Source of the DNA: Ochlerotatus camptorhynchus
Lineage: Eukaryota > Arthropoda > Insecta > Diptera > Culicidae
DNA length: 64,000 bases
NCBI RefSeq assembly: GCF_037179485.1
Contig: NW_027040706.1
Span: 1,726,902 to 1,790,901, forward strand
Reading direction: 5' to 3'
Shown: positions 46,574-57,765 of the stretch, in pieces
How positions within the stretch are numbered: position 1 is the stretch's first letter
Layout of the letters: every line of letters begins with the position of its first letter
Position numbers and translations under genes: made by a program
Notes under the pieces: generated by a model
The model's input: the letters and a program-made list of their open reading frames with translations, nothing else
What the model was told of the DNA's origin: nothing
Database searches by the model: none

Positions 46574-48142
46574 AATATATGGATGAACTATCTATTATTG
46601 AAAAACTATTATTTACGATAATTACATGAAAGGAATAAGATAAAAGCTACAAACAAAACGTGACTACTAAATTCTCAAAAAGATATTATCCCAAATATAT
46701 TTCACGCAACCAGGAATCTCAAAACCATTAGACGCTATAATGATACTCTGCACATGTTAGACACAAGAAGAGGCCAAAAAGCAAGCGTCCGACACACAAA
46801 ACCTGCCAAATCCACTTGCAGTCACAATCAACGATTCTACAAATCGTGAGCGCTCACGAATCATAAAACCGCTGACTGCGACACTCTGAAAGCGAAATTG
46901 ACAGGCTCTATGCGTCAAACACCCGCCCTCCAATCTCCTCCCGCATCCAACGACACAAATCTCCATTACAACATCTAACGAATTCAAAACTCCGAAAATC
47001 ACTCATCTATAGCAAGTGAGTGGAAGCAACCCTGCATGCAACCATTCTTCATGATACACTTTTTCTGCCTATCTTTCAATTAGGCCTGTGGACATGCGTT
47101 AGCTTCGAAACTTCTAACCAAACTGGAAAAAATTTCAGATCACAAAAAAAAATTGAAAAAAAAATTTTCAATGGTATTATTGATTATTTTACGCAAAAAC
47201 GAGCAAGTAATATTAAATCTTTTGTGTCGTATGCTAATGCCAATTGACTGTAACAAAAATAATATGCTAAAATAAAATAAAATTTTAATAAAATGATATG
47301 CAAAATTTACTAGAAGATCATTACTTTATTGGTGAGAAGTTTCTAATAAGCCCTACCAGTTCCTCTGTATACAGAACAAATCTGATACTATAATCAGAAT
47401 TGCTCAGTCTGCATGAAGCAGCCGATTTCATGAAGGAAGTTCTATTAACAACCAAGAATTAATCGTTTGAGGCATACTGAAGCATTAAGAAGGTGATATG
47501 TGTCACTATAGGAAATCATCATCGTTGCAAATATAAAGAAATTAAACATAACCCTTTGCTTCAATACCGTCAACCTCCATGTCCATGGGGAGGGCATCCT
47601 CAATATGTAAATACTGGTGATCTCAAACTAGGTAATACCAGCGCCGGTCACGCCCGAATGCAGGTCAAGAAAGGAATGGAAGTAGAAAAATCCTCTGAAC
47701 TGCCACGAGAAATCACTGTGATCTTAGATTAAAGGGTTGAGTTTGCAACATGATTTGTTTCGGTAAACTATATGCTGAATTTGGTGTGCTAACGATCCTA
47801 TAACGCAAATGAGCTTGGTATTGAACCCACGATCTTCTGCTCAGTAACCAAAAACGCAATTGCAAGAGTATGCTAAAAAGTACATGTAGGGGAAAAGGCG
47901 GTGAAGGTGAATAATACAGGCCAGGAGGGAATATCCCTCACCGCCCCTCTCCAACTTTGGTAAAGAGAGATGATCAAACCGATTTGTACCTTCCTAAAGT
48001 TGTCCTTGCTCGCATTCTACTCTCTATATGGAATTTTCACACTGCCGTACTCAATTCTATACTTTCATCTCCTCATCTATCGTATAAAAATTACCACTTT
48101 AGTCTGTTATTTGAAATTAGCATCTTCAACTAAACTAAACCC
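46574..48142. other. No gene supported; repeat fragments
   Basis: 46885-46990 is similar to 32035-32150. 47811-47859 is a third tRNA-like unit (GAGCTTGGTATTGAACCCAC). Open stretches at 46757-47002 (minus) and 47493-47732 (+) are unrecognised and lie in repeat-like DNA. Confidence 0.45.
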
Positions 48143-48190
48143 TGGCGATAATAGGTAAAGATGTGCCGAAGCTGTCATTTCCCCTACGTA
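48143..48190. repeat. Half of the MITE type at 50050
   Basis: CTGGCGATAATAGGTAAAGA, GTGCCGAAGCTGTCATTTCC and CCTAC match the right arm of 50050-50177. Confidence 0.65.
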
Positions 48191-48890
48191 CATACAAAAA
48201 ATAAGATCCTTAACCCTCTCCTTTCCACAACTTTTTGGTCCGTCTCATGTTTGTCAATCTACCATTAAATAGTCAGTATTTATTTAAGCTTCCGCATGTG
48301 TTCATTATGCTCGTCCATATCATCTACATATCTTGAGAATTCAACTGGGTAACTATTGAAACAATTAGCATGCTATTGATTTTAAACAAAAACATTGTTT
48401 AATGGATTCGATCATTTAAGGCTGTTTGGGACATGTTTCTTCTAGCACTTTTTGCAACCAAAGTGTTTTATTTCAATATCAAACTTAGTTGTTAGTTTCT
48501 GGGCTACCCTACAGTCCTACATGTATTTGTGAAGTTGTAATTTTTTTTCTTTAAAAATCCGTAAAAATATATTTTAAATAAAAAAAAAAGTTTTACGGTT
48601 ATTTATGTCAAGTCCTTATTTAAAAGTTAACAATGAAAAATAAACTAAAAAATATTCTTTAAGAGACTGGGTTCATCTAAGATTTACTTCCTCTTATGAT
48701 ATTTCAGAATGTGTATTTTCGTATTTTTTGAACGCAGCGTTCCAGTATATTTTTGACTATTTAAAGGTTTTAGAAGTCTTAATATCACTTTCAAGATGCT
48801 CTCAATCTGCAATGCAAACAATCTTTAGGGTTGCATTGAACCTGTTGACAAAGACAACAAATAAATCTTTCCTCACCTTATCCTACCTTA
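48191..48890. other. No gene seen
   Basis: AT-rich DNA with T- and A-runs; nothing identifiable. Confidence 0.5.
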
Positions 48891-49652
48891 AAACTGGTAT
48901 TTGATTTTGATTTGTTACACTTATATCAGGGGATTTTGTTTTAAAATTATCGGACAAATTGGGCCGAAGGGTTTTCGATTTCTATGAAACTTCGCCCGTA
49001 GGTAGATTTCATGGTTATATTAACAAAAGTAAATTTTTCAAAAAAAACAGGGATGCCAATATTTCCAGAAAACTTGAGTTAAAGTTTTCTGATTTTCTCG
49101 GACACCACCAACTTAAAAAAAAACTATAACAATTAATTGACAAAAATTGCTTGAAATTTGGTCAACTATTCATAAAAAAAAAACAATTGGAAACAAATTT
49201 CGCATGAAGGTTTTCACCACTAAAGAAAATCCATAAGAAAAGCTGTGGAAATTATCGTCTGTGCCATGGATTTATATCAAAACAATGTTCTCATGTTTTA
49301 ACATTTATAAACTTTTTTCGGTGAAAATTTCAGTATCGTATCTCATACCGTTTTTGAGATATGCCCGAAAAACTGATAACCGGTCTAGCGCTCTTCTTAA
49401 AAAAAAAAAAAAAAAAAACAAATTGTTCGTTCTCCTCGCACACCGTCCGTATGTTTGGTTCAAAAGATATGATTTTTTGATGTTGGTGGTGTCCGAGAAA
49501 ATCGGAAAACTTTAACTAAGGTTTTCCGGAAAATTGTCATACCTGATTTTTTAGAAATTTACTTTTGTTAAGATATCATATAAATCGAAGACCCTTCGGC
49601 CCAAACCTAACCGGTAATTTAAAAAAAATCGCCAGTAATCAAATGCCAACCG
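48891..49652. repeat. Large fold-back element with about 190-bp arms
   Basis: Left arm (48891-about 49115) and right arm (about 49470-49652) are inverted copies: GGCCGAAGGGTTTTCGATTT, AACAAAAGTAAATTT, GATTTTCTCGGACACCACCA. The centre of about 350 bp, including an A-run at about 49400, is not coding. Confidence 0.75.
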
Positions 49653-50049
49653 GTGTGTAACACATATTCACTTCATTAAAACTAAGCTGGGAACTATTTC
49701 AATGTGAATGTTACGTGGATACGTCCAACTTAATCTAAAGCAAGATATGATATGATATTCTTGCATATGAACGAACGAGAGAAAAAAAACTAGTCCCTAG
49801 CACGAATTGGGTGAATGAATCTGGCGCACACCGATCGGGGCCAGGTTGTAAGTATGAACAGGAAAGTTCACGACTCTGGCACAGTGCCTATGTAAATAAC
49901 AGCTAGGGCAGCCCACTTCATTCGATATATCTTACTCTGCAAGAAAATCCTACTTGCGCACTCCTGCTGTTAAATAAGAATAAAGTACTCTTGAAATGGA
50001 CCTTTCCAATTTGTTTTTAAATTTATGTTAACTTTTTTAAATTCAATAG
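49653..50049. other. No gene seen
   Basis: No recognisable feature. Confidence 0.5.
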
Positions 50050-50177
50050 GTAGGGGAAATTACGGCTTCGGCACTTTTTATCTATTATCGTCAGAGAGTA
50101 AATGAAGTCTTTGAGCACTGTCAACACCCCCTGACGCTAATAGGTAAAGAAGTTCCGAAGCCATCAATTTCCCTTTA
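50050..50177. repeat. 128-bp MITE with GTAGGGGAAAT ends
   Basis: GTAGGGGAAATTACGGCTTC (left) is inverted as GAAGCCATCAATTTCCCTTT (right). The arms are about 48 bp, also pairing CTATTATCGTCAG with CTGACGCTAATAG. Confidence 0.75.
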
Positions 50178-50605
50178 TGGCGCAAAGATTCTTTTAAACT
50201 TTGAATATTAATACAAGGTTTAGTTCACCAGTCTTGGACATAGGATTCCTATTTTGGCCATACCTCAGAAAAACGATTGAACCACAATTTTCGTACTTTT
50301 GTGGGCGATATGTATGTGTACCCCGATGAATATGATTTGAATCAATAATCTTAACAAAACTCAAGACCTCAAACTTGTAGAAAACGTTAATATCGCCAAA
50401 ACATGGCCAAAATACGAGCATGGTCAATATACGAGCATTTTCCCTACTACTGAAATAAATAATAAAGTCAAACTTTGTTATGTGCATCTGCTGCCATGAT
50501 TCCACATCCAATAATAAATTAGAGAATGTTGAGCGCTATATCTAAAATGTGTGTCACGATGCTATTTGCCGGTTTCAAATGTTTTAACGAGGTGTAGTTT
50601 ATTTA

Positions 50606-50815
50606 AGGTGATTTATTGAAGAACTCAAAAATAGCCGTCATATTGGCTATACCCTATCACTTCAAGTTTTCTAGAGCACAAATCATGGACACTGTTGCGG
50701 CATTGCTCATAAAATTTAAAATCCTTGTTTGCACTGCAGCAAACGTTAAGTTCCAGTTTCATTGTTGTATGTTGTATGTGCTCTTGCAATTTCGATCATT
50801 CAGATTAATTAGAAA
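50606..50815 (+). repeat. Dispersed repeat, copy of 10428-10630
   Basis: It shares TCACTTCAAGTTTTCTAGAG, CAGCAAACGTTAAGTTCCAG and TTTCATTGTTGTATG with the unit at 10428. Similarity is around 80 percent. Confidence 0.65.
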
Positions 50816-51409
50816 TTAGCAGTTCACCAAACAAATTTCAACCAAACGATATGTTTGTTAGTAATTATTCGGTAGAGACGATACCTCATTATAGTGTAAT
50901 ATTTGAGTAATATGTCCAATCAGAATAGCTCTGATGTTCCTATAACCCTTTATAAGGCAGTGACAATAATTTGACCAGCAATAATTAATATTTTTTTTGT
51001 TCAGTCACAATATCTTTATTTTTTTTAAACTGGTGGAAGCTTCTGGCATTTGTCAACACTCCGTATATATCTGAGACAGAACAAATGTTAAATGACAATT
51101 TGAGAGCAATATTTGTGTCAACAAACGGCCATTTTTATCAGAACAAACATAACTGTTGTAACAATTTCCGTACTGTCTTTTAGTTAAATTGATGCCAAAT
51201 AAAAGATATATGTTTGTATTAAAAATGAGCAAAATCTCAGCTCATTTACCAAATGTTTCTTAAAAATATAACATTTTGAAGAAGGGTAAATAAAAAAGAA
51301 GAGGTTTATATAAGTTGTTCAAACTTCCACCTGGCTCAATCAATCGAGCCCAAAACTATATAATATAGTCAGTTTACAAAGTCTTTTTTTTTAGGAAGTA
51401 TTCAGATTA
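50816..51409. other. No gene seen
   Basis: AT-rich DNA with nothing recognisable. Confidence 0.5.
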
Positions 51410-52275
51410 CGTCCCTCTTTTTACGAAATAAATCCCAAATAACGAGGTTTTTTACGAAGCAAATTTCAAATAGCGTTTTTGTTTATGGGAATCTTGGAAA
51501 TACCGTGAAATACGTCACCAAATGGGTAATTTTGGAATCGAGGTAACGTGTAAGGACTGGAAATCCATGTCTAACACCATTTTGAAATCCAAGATGGCGG
51601 TTTCCGGGGATGGGAAACACTGCCAAATACCCCACAATATGGGTATTTTTTTTAATCTGGGTGACGTGTAGGAACCGGAACCGGGATTCAATGTTGGCGC
51701 CATTTTGAAATCCACGATGGCGGCTTCCGGTTAGAAAAAAAATGTAAAATACTGTCAATAATTATGGGGACAATATGGATATTTTGGATCCATAATCGGA
51801 GTGCCATGAAGGGTCTGAAAATCCATGTCTAACGCCATTTTGAAATCCAAGATAACTGCTTCCAGTTAGAGAAAAAACTTGTAAATACTGTGAAATATAC
51901 CACAATATGGGTGTTTTTAAAATCGGGGTGAAATACAAGACTGCTGCTTACAGTTATAGAAAAAACTTGAAAATACTGTCAAGTACCCCACATTATCACT
52001 CCGATTCCAAAAATACCAGTACTGTGGGGTTTTTGACAGTATTTATAAGTTTTTCTCTAATCGGAAGCTGCCTTCTTGCATTTCAAAAAAGCTTCATACA
52101 TGGATTTACCTACGCGTTACCCCCATTCCAAAAATACTTATATTGTGGCGGTATTTGACAATGTTTTCACAAAACTTTTTTTGCGGAGTAAATCCCAAAT
52201 AATGAGGGTTTTTAACGCCCTGTTTCGATTTACGAACACTGTGGTTCGTAAAAGGAGGTTCCAGTGTATAGTGAA
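51410..52275. repeat. Satellite-like array with an internal inversion
   Basis: A unit of roughly 110-135 bp recurs about four times in direct orientation (starts near 51500, 51620, 51760 and 51890), marked by CCACAATATGGGTATTTT, GAAATCCATGTCTAACGCCA and TTTTGAAATCCAAGATGGCG. From about 51985 the same motifs run inverted (GATTCCAAAAATACCAGTAC, ACTGTGGGG). AAATCCCAAATAA-GAGG occurs on both flanks (near 51428 and 52190), and the outer TTTTTACGAA/TTCGTAAAAG ends are inverted. Confidence 0.65.
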
Positions 52276-52368
52276 CCCTGAATATTTTTACAGTCGGTAG
52301 TAAGATTTCAGGAATTTTTATGCACACCCAGGACCTCTTTAAACGATTTGGAGAAAATACTAAATCTT

Positions 52369-52378
52369 TGTGTGTGTG

Positions 52379-52392
<14 letters not shown>
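52369..52392. repeat. (TG)n microsatellite at the LINE 3' end
   Basis: Twelve TG units directly abut the 25-nt T-run (A-tail) of the R1-clade LINE on the minus strand. Confidence 0.9.
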
Positions 52393-52409
<17 letters not shown>

Positions 52410-52612
52410 TTTTTTTTATAGTAAGGTTTAGGAAAGCTTCAAGAAGCCTGGCCTGTAGTGAAGGTGGCACGGTGTGGTATCCACTAATTGCCTAGTGCAG
52501 CTCCACTAAAACCCATTCCTTACTCTCTCCTCTGCCTGGATCCCCCCGGGACCACTGTGAAGCGACTACTTCGGGGGGTGGCTGTGCTCATGCACTTGTC
52601 GTACTCTCAGCG

Positions 52613-55561
52613 CTAGCTGGCGTTGCTAGATCGCTGCTCTTCTCTCCATTTACGCTGCAGCTCTGACATAATCTGTGTGACTGCCCTGCTGACGGCATTC
52701 CAAGAGTCCTCCTCTCGACACATTTCATCAACGACATTCTCCACGTTAAGGACAGGCATCTCCGTTCGCACTGCCTCGAACCTTGGACAGTCAAAGACCA
52801 CATGCTCCGGCGTTTCATCGACGTTGCCACACTCCGGACAGAGGGGTGACGCTGCGTGTCCGAACCGATGCAGGTATTTCCTGAAGCAGCCGTGGCCAGA
52901 CAGGAACTGCGTTAGGTGGAAATTGACTTCTCCGTGTTTTCTGTTCACCCAGGTCGAAAGAATCGGTATTAGTCTATGTGTCCATCTACCGTTCTCCGTC
53001 GTGTTCCACTCCTGTTGCCACTTAGCCAATGACTCCACTCTCACAACTTTCCGTACTCTTCCGGCTTCTCTCTGCCTGTAGCACTCGCTGTCCTCCGCCA
53101 GGGTGATGCCGATAGGGATCATACCGGCGATAACGCATACTGCTTCCGACGAGATGGTTCTGTACGCACTCACGACTCGCATGGCCATAAGCCGGAACGT
53201 ACTGCTCAGTTTCCTTTGGTTCTGCTTCGTTTCCAGCGCTGGAACCCAGGCTGGACCTCCATATCTCAGTATCGATGATGACACGCTGGCCAGAAGACGC
53301 CTCTTGCTATTGCTGGGACCAGCGTTGTTCGGCATGATTCTGGCTATCGCGTTGATGGCCTTCGAAGCCTTCTCACAGGCATATTCGACGTGGCTGTTGA
53401 AGTTTAGCCGATCATCGATCATCACACCCAGGTATTTTAACACACGCTTCGAGGCTATGGTGTGCTCCCCGACGGTGATTTCTGCCCGCTGTACCGCTTT
53501 ACAGTTACTGACCAATAACACTTCCGTTTTGTGGTGGGCTATTTGCAGCTTCGCTCCTTTCATCCAGTTACCAATCATGTCGATTGCCTCGGTTGACAAC
53601 ACTTCCACCTCTTCCAGCGTCTCGCCTGTTACCGTCAAGACGACGTCGTCCGCAAAGCCAACGATCTCAACTCCTTTGGGCAGTTTCAGCGTTAGCACGC
53701 CGTTGTACATCCCGTTCCAGAGCGTTGGACCAAGGATGGAGCCTTGTGGAACTCCCGCTGTGATCCTAATCGATCTCTGTCCCATGTCTGTCTCGTAGAC
53801 CAGAACCCGGTTCTGGAAATAACTCCTCAGGATCCTGCACAGGTAGTCAGGGACCCTCATTCTATGCAGTGCTTCGGTGATGGCCTCCCAGCTGGCGCTG
53901 TTGAACGCATTCTTGACGTCGATCGTTATCACGGCGCAATATCGATCTCCTCTCCGCTTCTGTTTGGACGCCTTTTCAGCTCTCTCGACCACTGTCCGAA
54001 TTGCATCCACCGTAGATCTCCCTTTCCGGAATCCGAACTGCCTCTCCGACAATCCGTGCTCACTCTCCGTGTATTTCGTCAGCCTGTTTAGGATGATCCT
54101 CTCCAAGAGTTTTCTGAGTGTATCCAGCAGGCATATAGGCCTGTATGATGCTGGATCCCCCGGCGGTTTTCCTGGTTTCGGCAGCAACACTAGCTTCTGT
54201 ATCTTCCACCTGTCAGGGAAGTGACCCTCGTTCAGGCATTTCTGCAGCACCATCCTGAACATGTCCGGGGATGACTGGATCGCCGCTTTCAACGCTACGT
54301 TGGGGATTCCATCCGGACCGGGAGCTTTCTTCACCTTCAATCCTTTCGCCACTACTACGAGCTCCTCGTTGGTGATTTCGACGTTATCTCCCTCTCCTTC
54401 TCCGTACGGTGTAGGTGGCCAGGTTGTTGGGTCGTGCTTCGGGAAAAGTCCTTCCACGATGACTTTCAGCTTCTCTGGGCACATTTCAGCGGGCATCGTT
54501 GGACCTCTGATCTTCGCCATCACGACTCGGTATGCGTCACCCCAGGGGTTGGCATCAGCGTCTCGACACAGCTCCTTAAAACAGTTCGACTTGCTCTGCT
54601 TAATCACTCGTTTAAAAGCGGCCCTGGCCGCTCGAAACACTTCTCTTCGTTCCTCTCTGTCTGCTTCCGTTCTTGCTCTCTGAACACGTCTTCTGGCTCT
54701 GAGACAACTAGCGCTAGTACTAAGTGCCTCGTTCCACCAGTAGACTGGACGCCGTCTGTTATTTGGCTCCAGTTTCCTCGGCATGGTCGTGTCACATGCT
54801 CTCACTAACGTTTCTGTCAGCTCGTCCGCATTTAGATCTACGGGACTCCCGTCCGCACGAAGTGCCTCAACGAACAAATCCTTGTCGAAAGCTTTCGTCT
54901 TCCACTTTCGGTCACAAGTTCTCGTCCTCCGTACTGCCACAGTATTCCGTTGACCGATGCCATATCGTATCGCCTGATGGTCGCTATGGGTATATCCTTC
55001 GCACACTCTCCAATCCATGTTTGCCATCAGCGACGGACTGCAGAAAGTAACGTCGATAATGGATTCTCGGCCATCTCTGCGAAAAGTGCTGCTGGTGCCT
55101 TTATTGGCCAGCATAACTTCCAGTTTTGCCAGAGCTTCCAGCAGACTGTGCCCTCTTGCATTGGAACACCTGCTTCCCCACTCCACTGCCCAAGCATTGA
55201 AGTCTCCTCCGATGACTACCGGTCGTCGTCCGACCAGCTCTTCGGTAAGTCCATCAAGCATCTCGTGGAACTTCTCCATCGTCCATCTGGGGGGTGCGTA
55301 ACAACTACACATGAAGATTCCGTTGATTTTGGCGATGACGAAGCCTTCGTATGAGCTCGCAACCACTTCTTGAATGGGGTATCTGCCCATAACTTGTATA
55401 GCTGCCATCCCAGCTCTATCCGCAACCCAGTTACCGTTATCGGGAGGGACTCGATACGGTTCCGCAATGATTGCAACGTCGCACTTTGTTTCTGTTGTCG
55501 ACTGCCACAACAGTTGCTGAGCAATGTCGCAATGATTGAGGTTTATTTGGGTTACCTCCAT
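52613..55561 (-). CDS. ORF2 of R1-clade LINE: endonuclease and reverse transcriptase
   Basis: The protein nicks target DNA and copies the element RNA at the nick. The frame is open from an ATG at 55600, but I place the start at 55561 because that ATG overlaps the ORF1 stop as TAATG. Numbered from 55600 (995 codons): AP-type endonuclease about 16-215 with INLNHCD (19-25), AEPY (46-49), GGDFN (131-135) and SDHQAI (206-211). RT about 420-740 has KKAPGPDGI (424-432), SYRPI (485-489), FGFRKGRST (522-530), IDVKNAFN (560-567), GVPQGSILGP (616-625) and FADD (649-652). A C-terminal zinc-like motif CPEC...PEHVVFDC spans 921-938. All catalytic-looking residues are kept and there is no stop or frameshift. 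Length and layout fit R1-clade ORF2. Confidence 0.92.
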   Translation of the reverse strand: MEVTQINLNHCDIAQQLLWQSTTETKCDVAIIAEPYRVPPDNGNWVADRAGMAAIQVMGRYPIQEVVASSYEGFVIAKINGIFMCSCYAPPRWTMEKFHEMLDGLTEELVGRRPVVIGGDFNAWAVEWGSRCSNARGHSLLEALAKLEVMLANKGTSSTFRRDGRESIIDVTFCSPSLMANMDWRVCEGYTHSDHQAIRYGIGQRNTVAVRRTRTCDRKWKTKAFDKDLFVEALRADGSPVDLNADELTETLVRACDTTMPRKLEPNNRRRPVYWWNEALSTSASCLRARRRVQRARTEADREERREVFRAARAAFKRVIKQSKSNCFKELCRDADANPWGDAYRVVMAKIRGPTMPAEMCPEKLKVIVEGLFPKHDPTTWPPTPYGEGEGDNVEITNEELVVVAKGLKVKKAPGPDGIPNVALKAAIQSSPDMFRMVLQKCLNEGHFPDRWKIQKLVLLPKPGKPPGDPASYRPICLLDTLRKLLERIILNRLTKYTESEHGLSERQFGFRKGRSTVDAIRTVVERAEKASKQKRRGDRYCAVITIDVKNAFNSASWEAITEALHRMRVPDYLCRILRSYFQNRVLVYETDMGQRSIRITAGVPQGSILGPTLWNGMYNGVLTLKLPKGVEIVGFADDVVLTVTGETLEEVEVLSTEAIDMIGNWMKGAKLQIAHHKTEVLLVSNCKAVQRAEITVGEHTIASKRVLKYLGVMIDDRLNFNSHVEYACEKASKAINAIARIMPNNAGPSNSKRRLLASVSSSILRYGGPAWVPALETKQNQRKLSSTFRLMAMRVVSAYRTISSEAVCVIAGMIPIGITLAEDSECYRQREAGRVRKVVRVESLAKWQQEWNTTENGRWTHRLIPILSTWVNRKHGEVNFHLTQFLSGHGCFRKYLHRFGHAASPLCPECGNVDETPEHVVFDCPRFEAVRTEMPVLNVENVVDEMCREEDSWNAVSRAVTQIMSELQRKWREEQRSSNAS

Positions 55562-55563
55562 TA
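55559..55563 (-). promoter_or_regulatory. TAATG stop-start overlap between ORF1 and ORF2
   Basis: Read on the minus strand, the ORF1 stop TAA and an in-frame ORF2 ATG share one A. UAAUG termination-reinitiation has been described for the R1-clade element SART1. Its use here is inferred from position. Confidence 0.75.
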
Positions 55564-57012
55564 CTGTTGGCCTGCCATCGCCTTTTTGTATGCTAGGCAT
55601 TTGAAGCCTCCCGTCGTATGATCGTTACCGTCCTCTTTTTTGCAGAGCATACACCTCGGATGCTTCGTGCAGCCTCTTGCAATATGGCCTTTCTCTCCGC
55701 ATTTCCTGCACAGATCAGATCTGTCAGGGCCATTGCAGTTCCTCGCCTGGTGACCGAATCCGATGCACTTGAAGCATCGCTCCAATTGCTTGGTAACCCG
55801 AGGAGTGGCTTTCAGCGAGCACAATGACCAGCCAACCTTGACCTTGCCCGTCTCCAACAGCTTATTCGCTGCAGCTGTCGAAAGCCGTATAACCGCCGTT
55901 TGCATGCCGCCGTACGCCTTCCTCATGCGGATTGACATCGGGACATCTCCCAGATCGCAGTGCACTCTCAACGCACTTCTTAGCTCCTCTTCTGTGGTGA
56001 TCTCGTCCAGGTCCCTGCACTCGACCACTGTCTCCTGGGATAGAGCTCTTACGCTCGCCCCTTCGCCAAGAGACTTTTCAACGAGCTCCTTGTAGGCTGA
56101 GCTCTTGATAGCAGGATTCTTCTTCAGCTCAAAGAGGATCTCGCCTTTCTGGGTTCGCCTGGTTTTCACCACGTTCTCTCCTAGTTGCTTCAACTCCGGA
56201 TCCTCTCGTACCTTCCGGAGGAGTGCTGCATACGACGTTTTGTCCTTAGCTTCGACGATCAGAGCATCGCCCTTACTTCGCTCCCGACGAGTCCTGGGTA
56301 TCTCCTTCTTCTGTTCAGCTTTCTTCTTCACGTCTTTTTCCTTCCGTTTTTTCCACTTCTCCTTTGGCTTCTCGACGGTACGCCAGCCTTCCTCCTTGTT
56401 GTCTTCTTTGTCGTTCTTGACTTTTTTCAACTCCTCTTCCTCTCCTGGAGTTTCCCTTTTCCTCTTCTCCGAGCGTGGATTTCGAGGTCCCTTTGGCGTC
56501 TCCTGTATTTCAGCTGCTGCTTTCTCCTTGGCCTCGATCAGTGCCCTTTCGGCAGTTACGGACCTCGTCCTCAGCGCATCTTGTTCACGTTCGGCAGCAA
56601 TAATGGCGGATTTGATGCCCGTCACCATTTCCTTTATTGCCTTGTGGACGTTGCTCTTATCCTTGATGAAGTCATGGAGTTCATTGATCCTCCTCCTGAC
56701 CTCCATCAATTTGGTCTTCCCAAGCTGCAATCCTTCTTGGGGTGTGCTACTGCTGGATTTCGGTGTGAACACCTGGCTTAGCATAAGACCTAGCTCTCCT
56801 TGGTGTCCTTGCTGCTCACCTTGGGGCTTACTGCTGCTGTTGGAACTCGCTGTTGCCTCCAGGTTCAACACTGGTGATCTCTGCAATATCCCGCTCCTTG
56901 CGAACACGTTCGCTCCTCCGTTTTCAATTTCTGGCGTCTTGCCGTCGTCCTTCATATTTTTTTGGGTTTTCTCATTTTCTTCTTTTTTGTTTTTTTCTCC
57001 GTTTTTCTCCAT
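55561..57012 (-). CDS. ORF1 of R1-clade LINE: gag-like RNA-binding protein
   Basis: It is 483 codons from ATG 57012 (MEKNGEKNKKEE). The product packages the element RNA into a ribonucleoprotein and would carry it to target DNA. The first 250 residues are Lys/Glu-rich and probably disordered or coiled-coil, with basic patches suited to nuclear entry. The C-terminal part ends in three zinc knuckles: C-X2-C-X4-H-X4-C at 413-426 and 435-448, and C-X2-C-X7-H-X6-C at 454-472, as in R1-clade gag-like proteins. The stop (TAA, 55563-55561) overlaps an ORF2 ATG. No break is seen. Its codon use is GC-richer than the surrounding DNA, as in ORF2. Confidence 0.9.
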   Translation of the reverse strand: MEKNGEKNKKEENEKTQKNMKDDGKTPEIENGGANVFARSGILQRSPVLNLEATASSNSSSKPQGEQQGHQGELGLMLSQVFTPKSSSSTPQEGLQLGKTKLMEVRRRINELHDFIKDKSNVHKAIKEMVTGIKSAIIAAEREQDALRTRSVTAERALIEAKEKAAAEIQETPKGPRNPRSEKRKRETPGEEEELKKVKNDKEDNKEEGWRTVEKPKEKWKKRKEKDVKKKAEQKKEIPRTRRERSKGDALIVEAKDKTSYAALLRKVREDPELKQLGENVVKTRRTQKGEILFELKKNPAIKSSAYKELVEKSLGEGASVRALSQETVVECRDLDEITTEEELRSALRVHCDLGDVPMSIRMRKAYGGMQTAVIRLSTAAANKLLETGKVKVGWSLCSLKATPRVTKQLERCFKCIGFGHQARNCNGPDRSDLCRKCGEKGHIARGCTKHPRCMLCKKEDGNDHTTGGFKCLAYKKAMAGQQ

Positions 57013-57764
<752 letters not shown>

Positions 57765-57765
57765 C

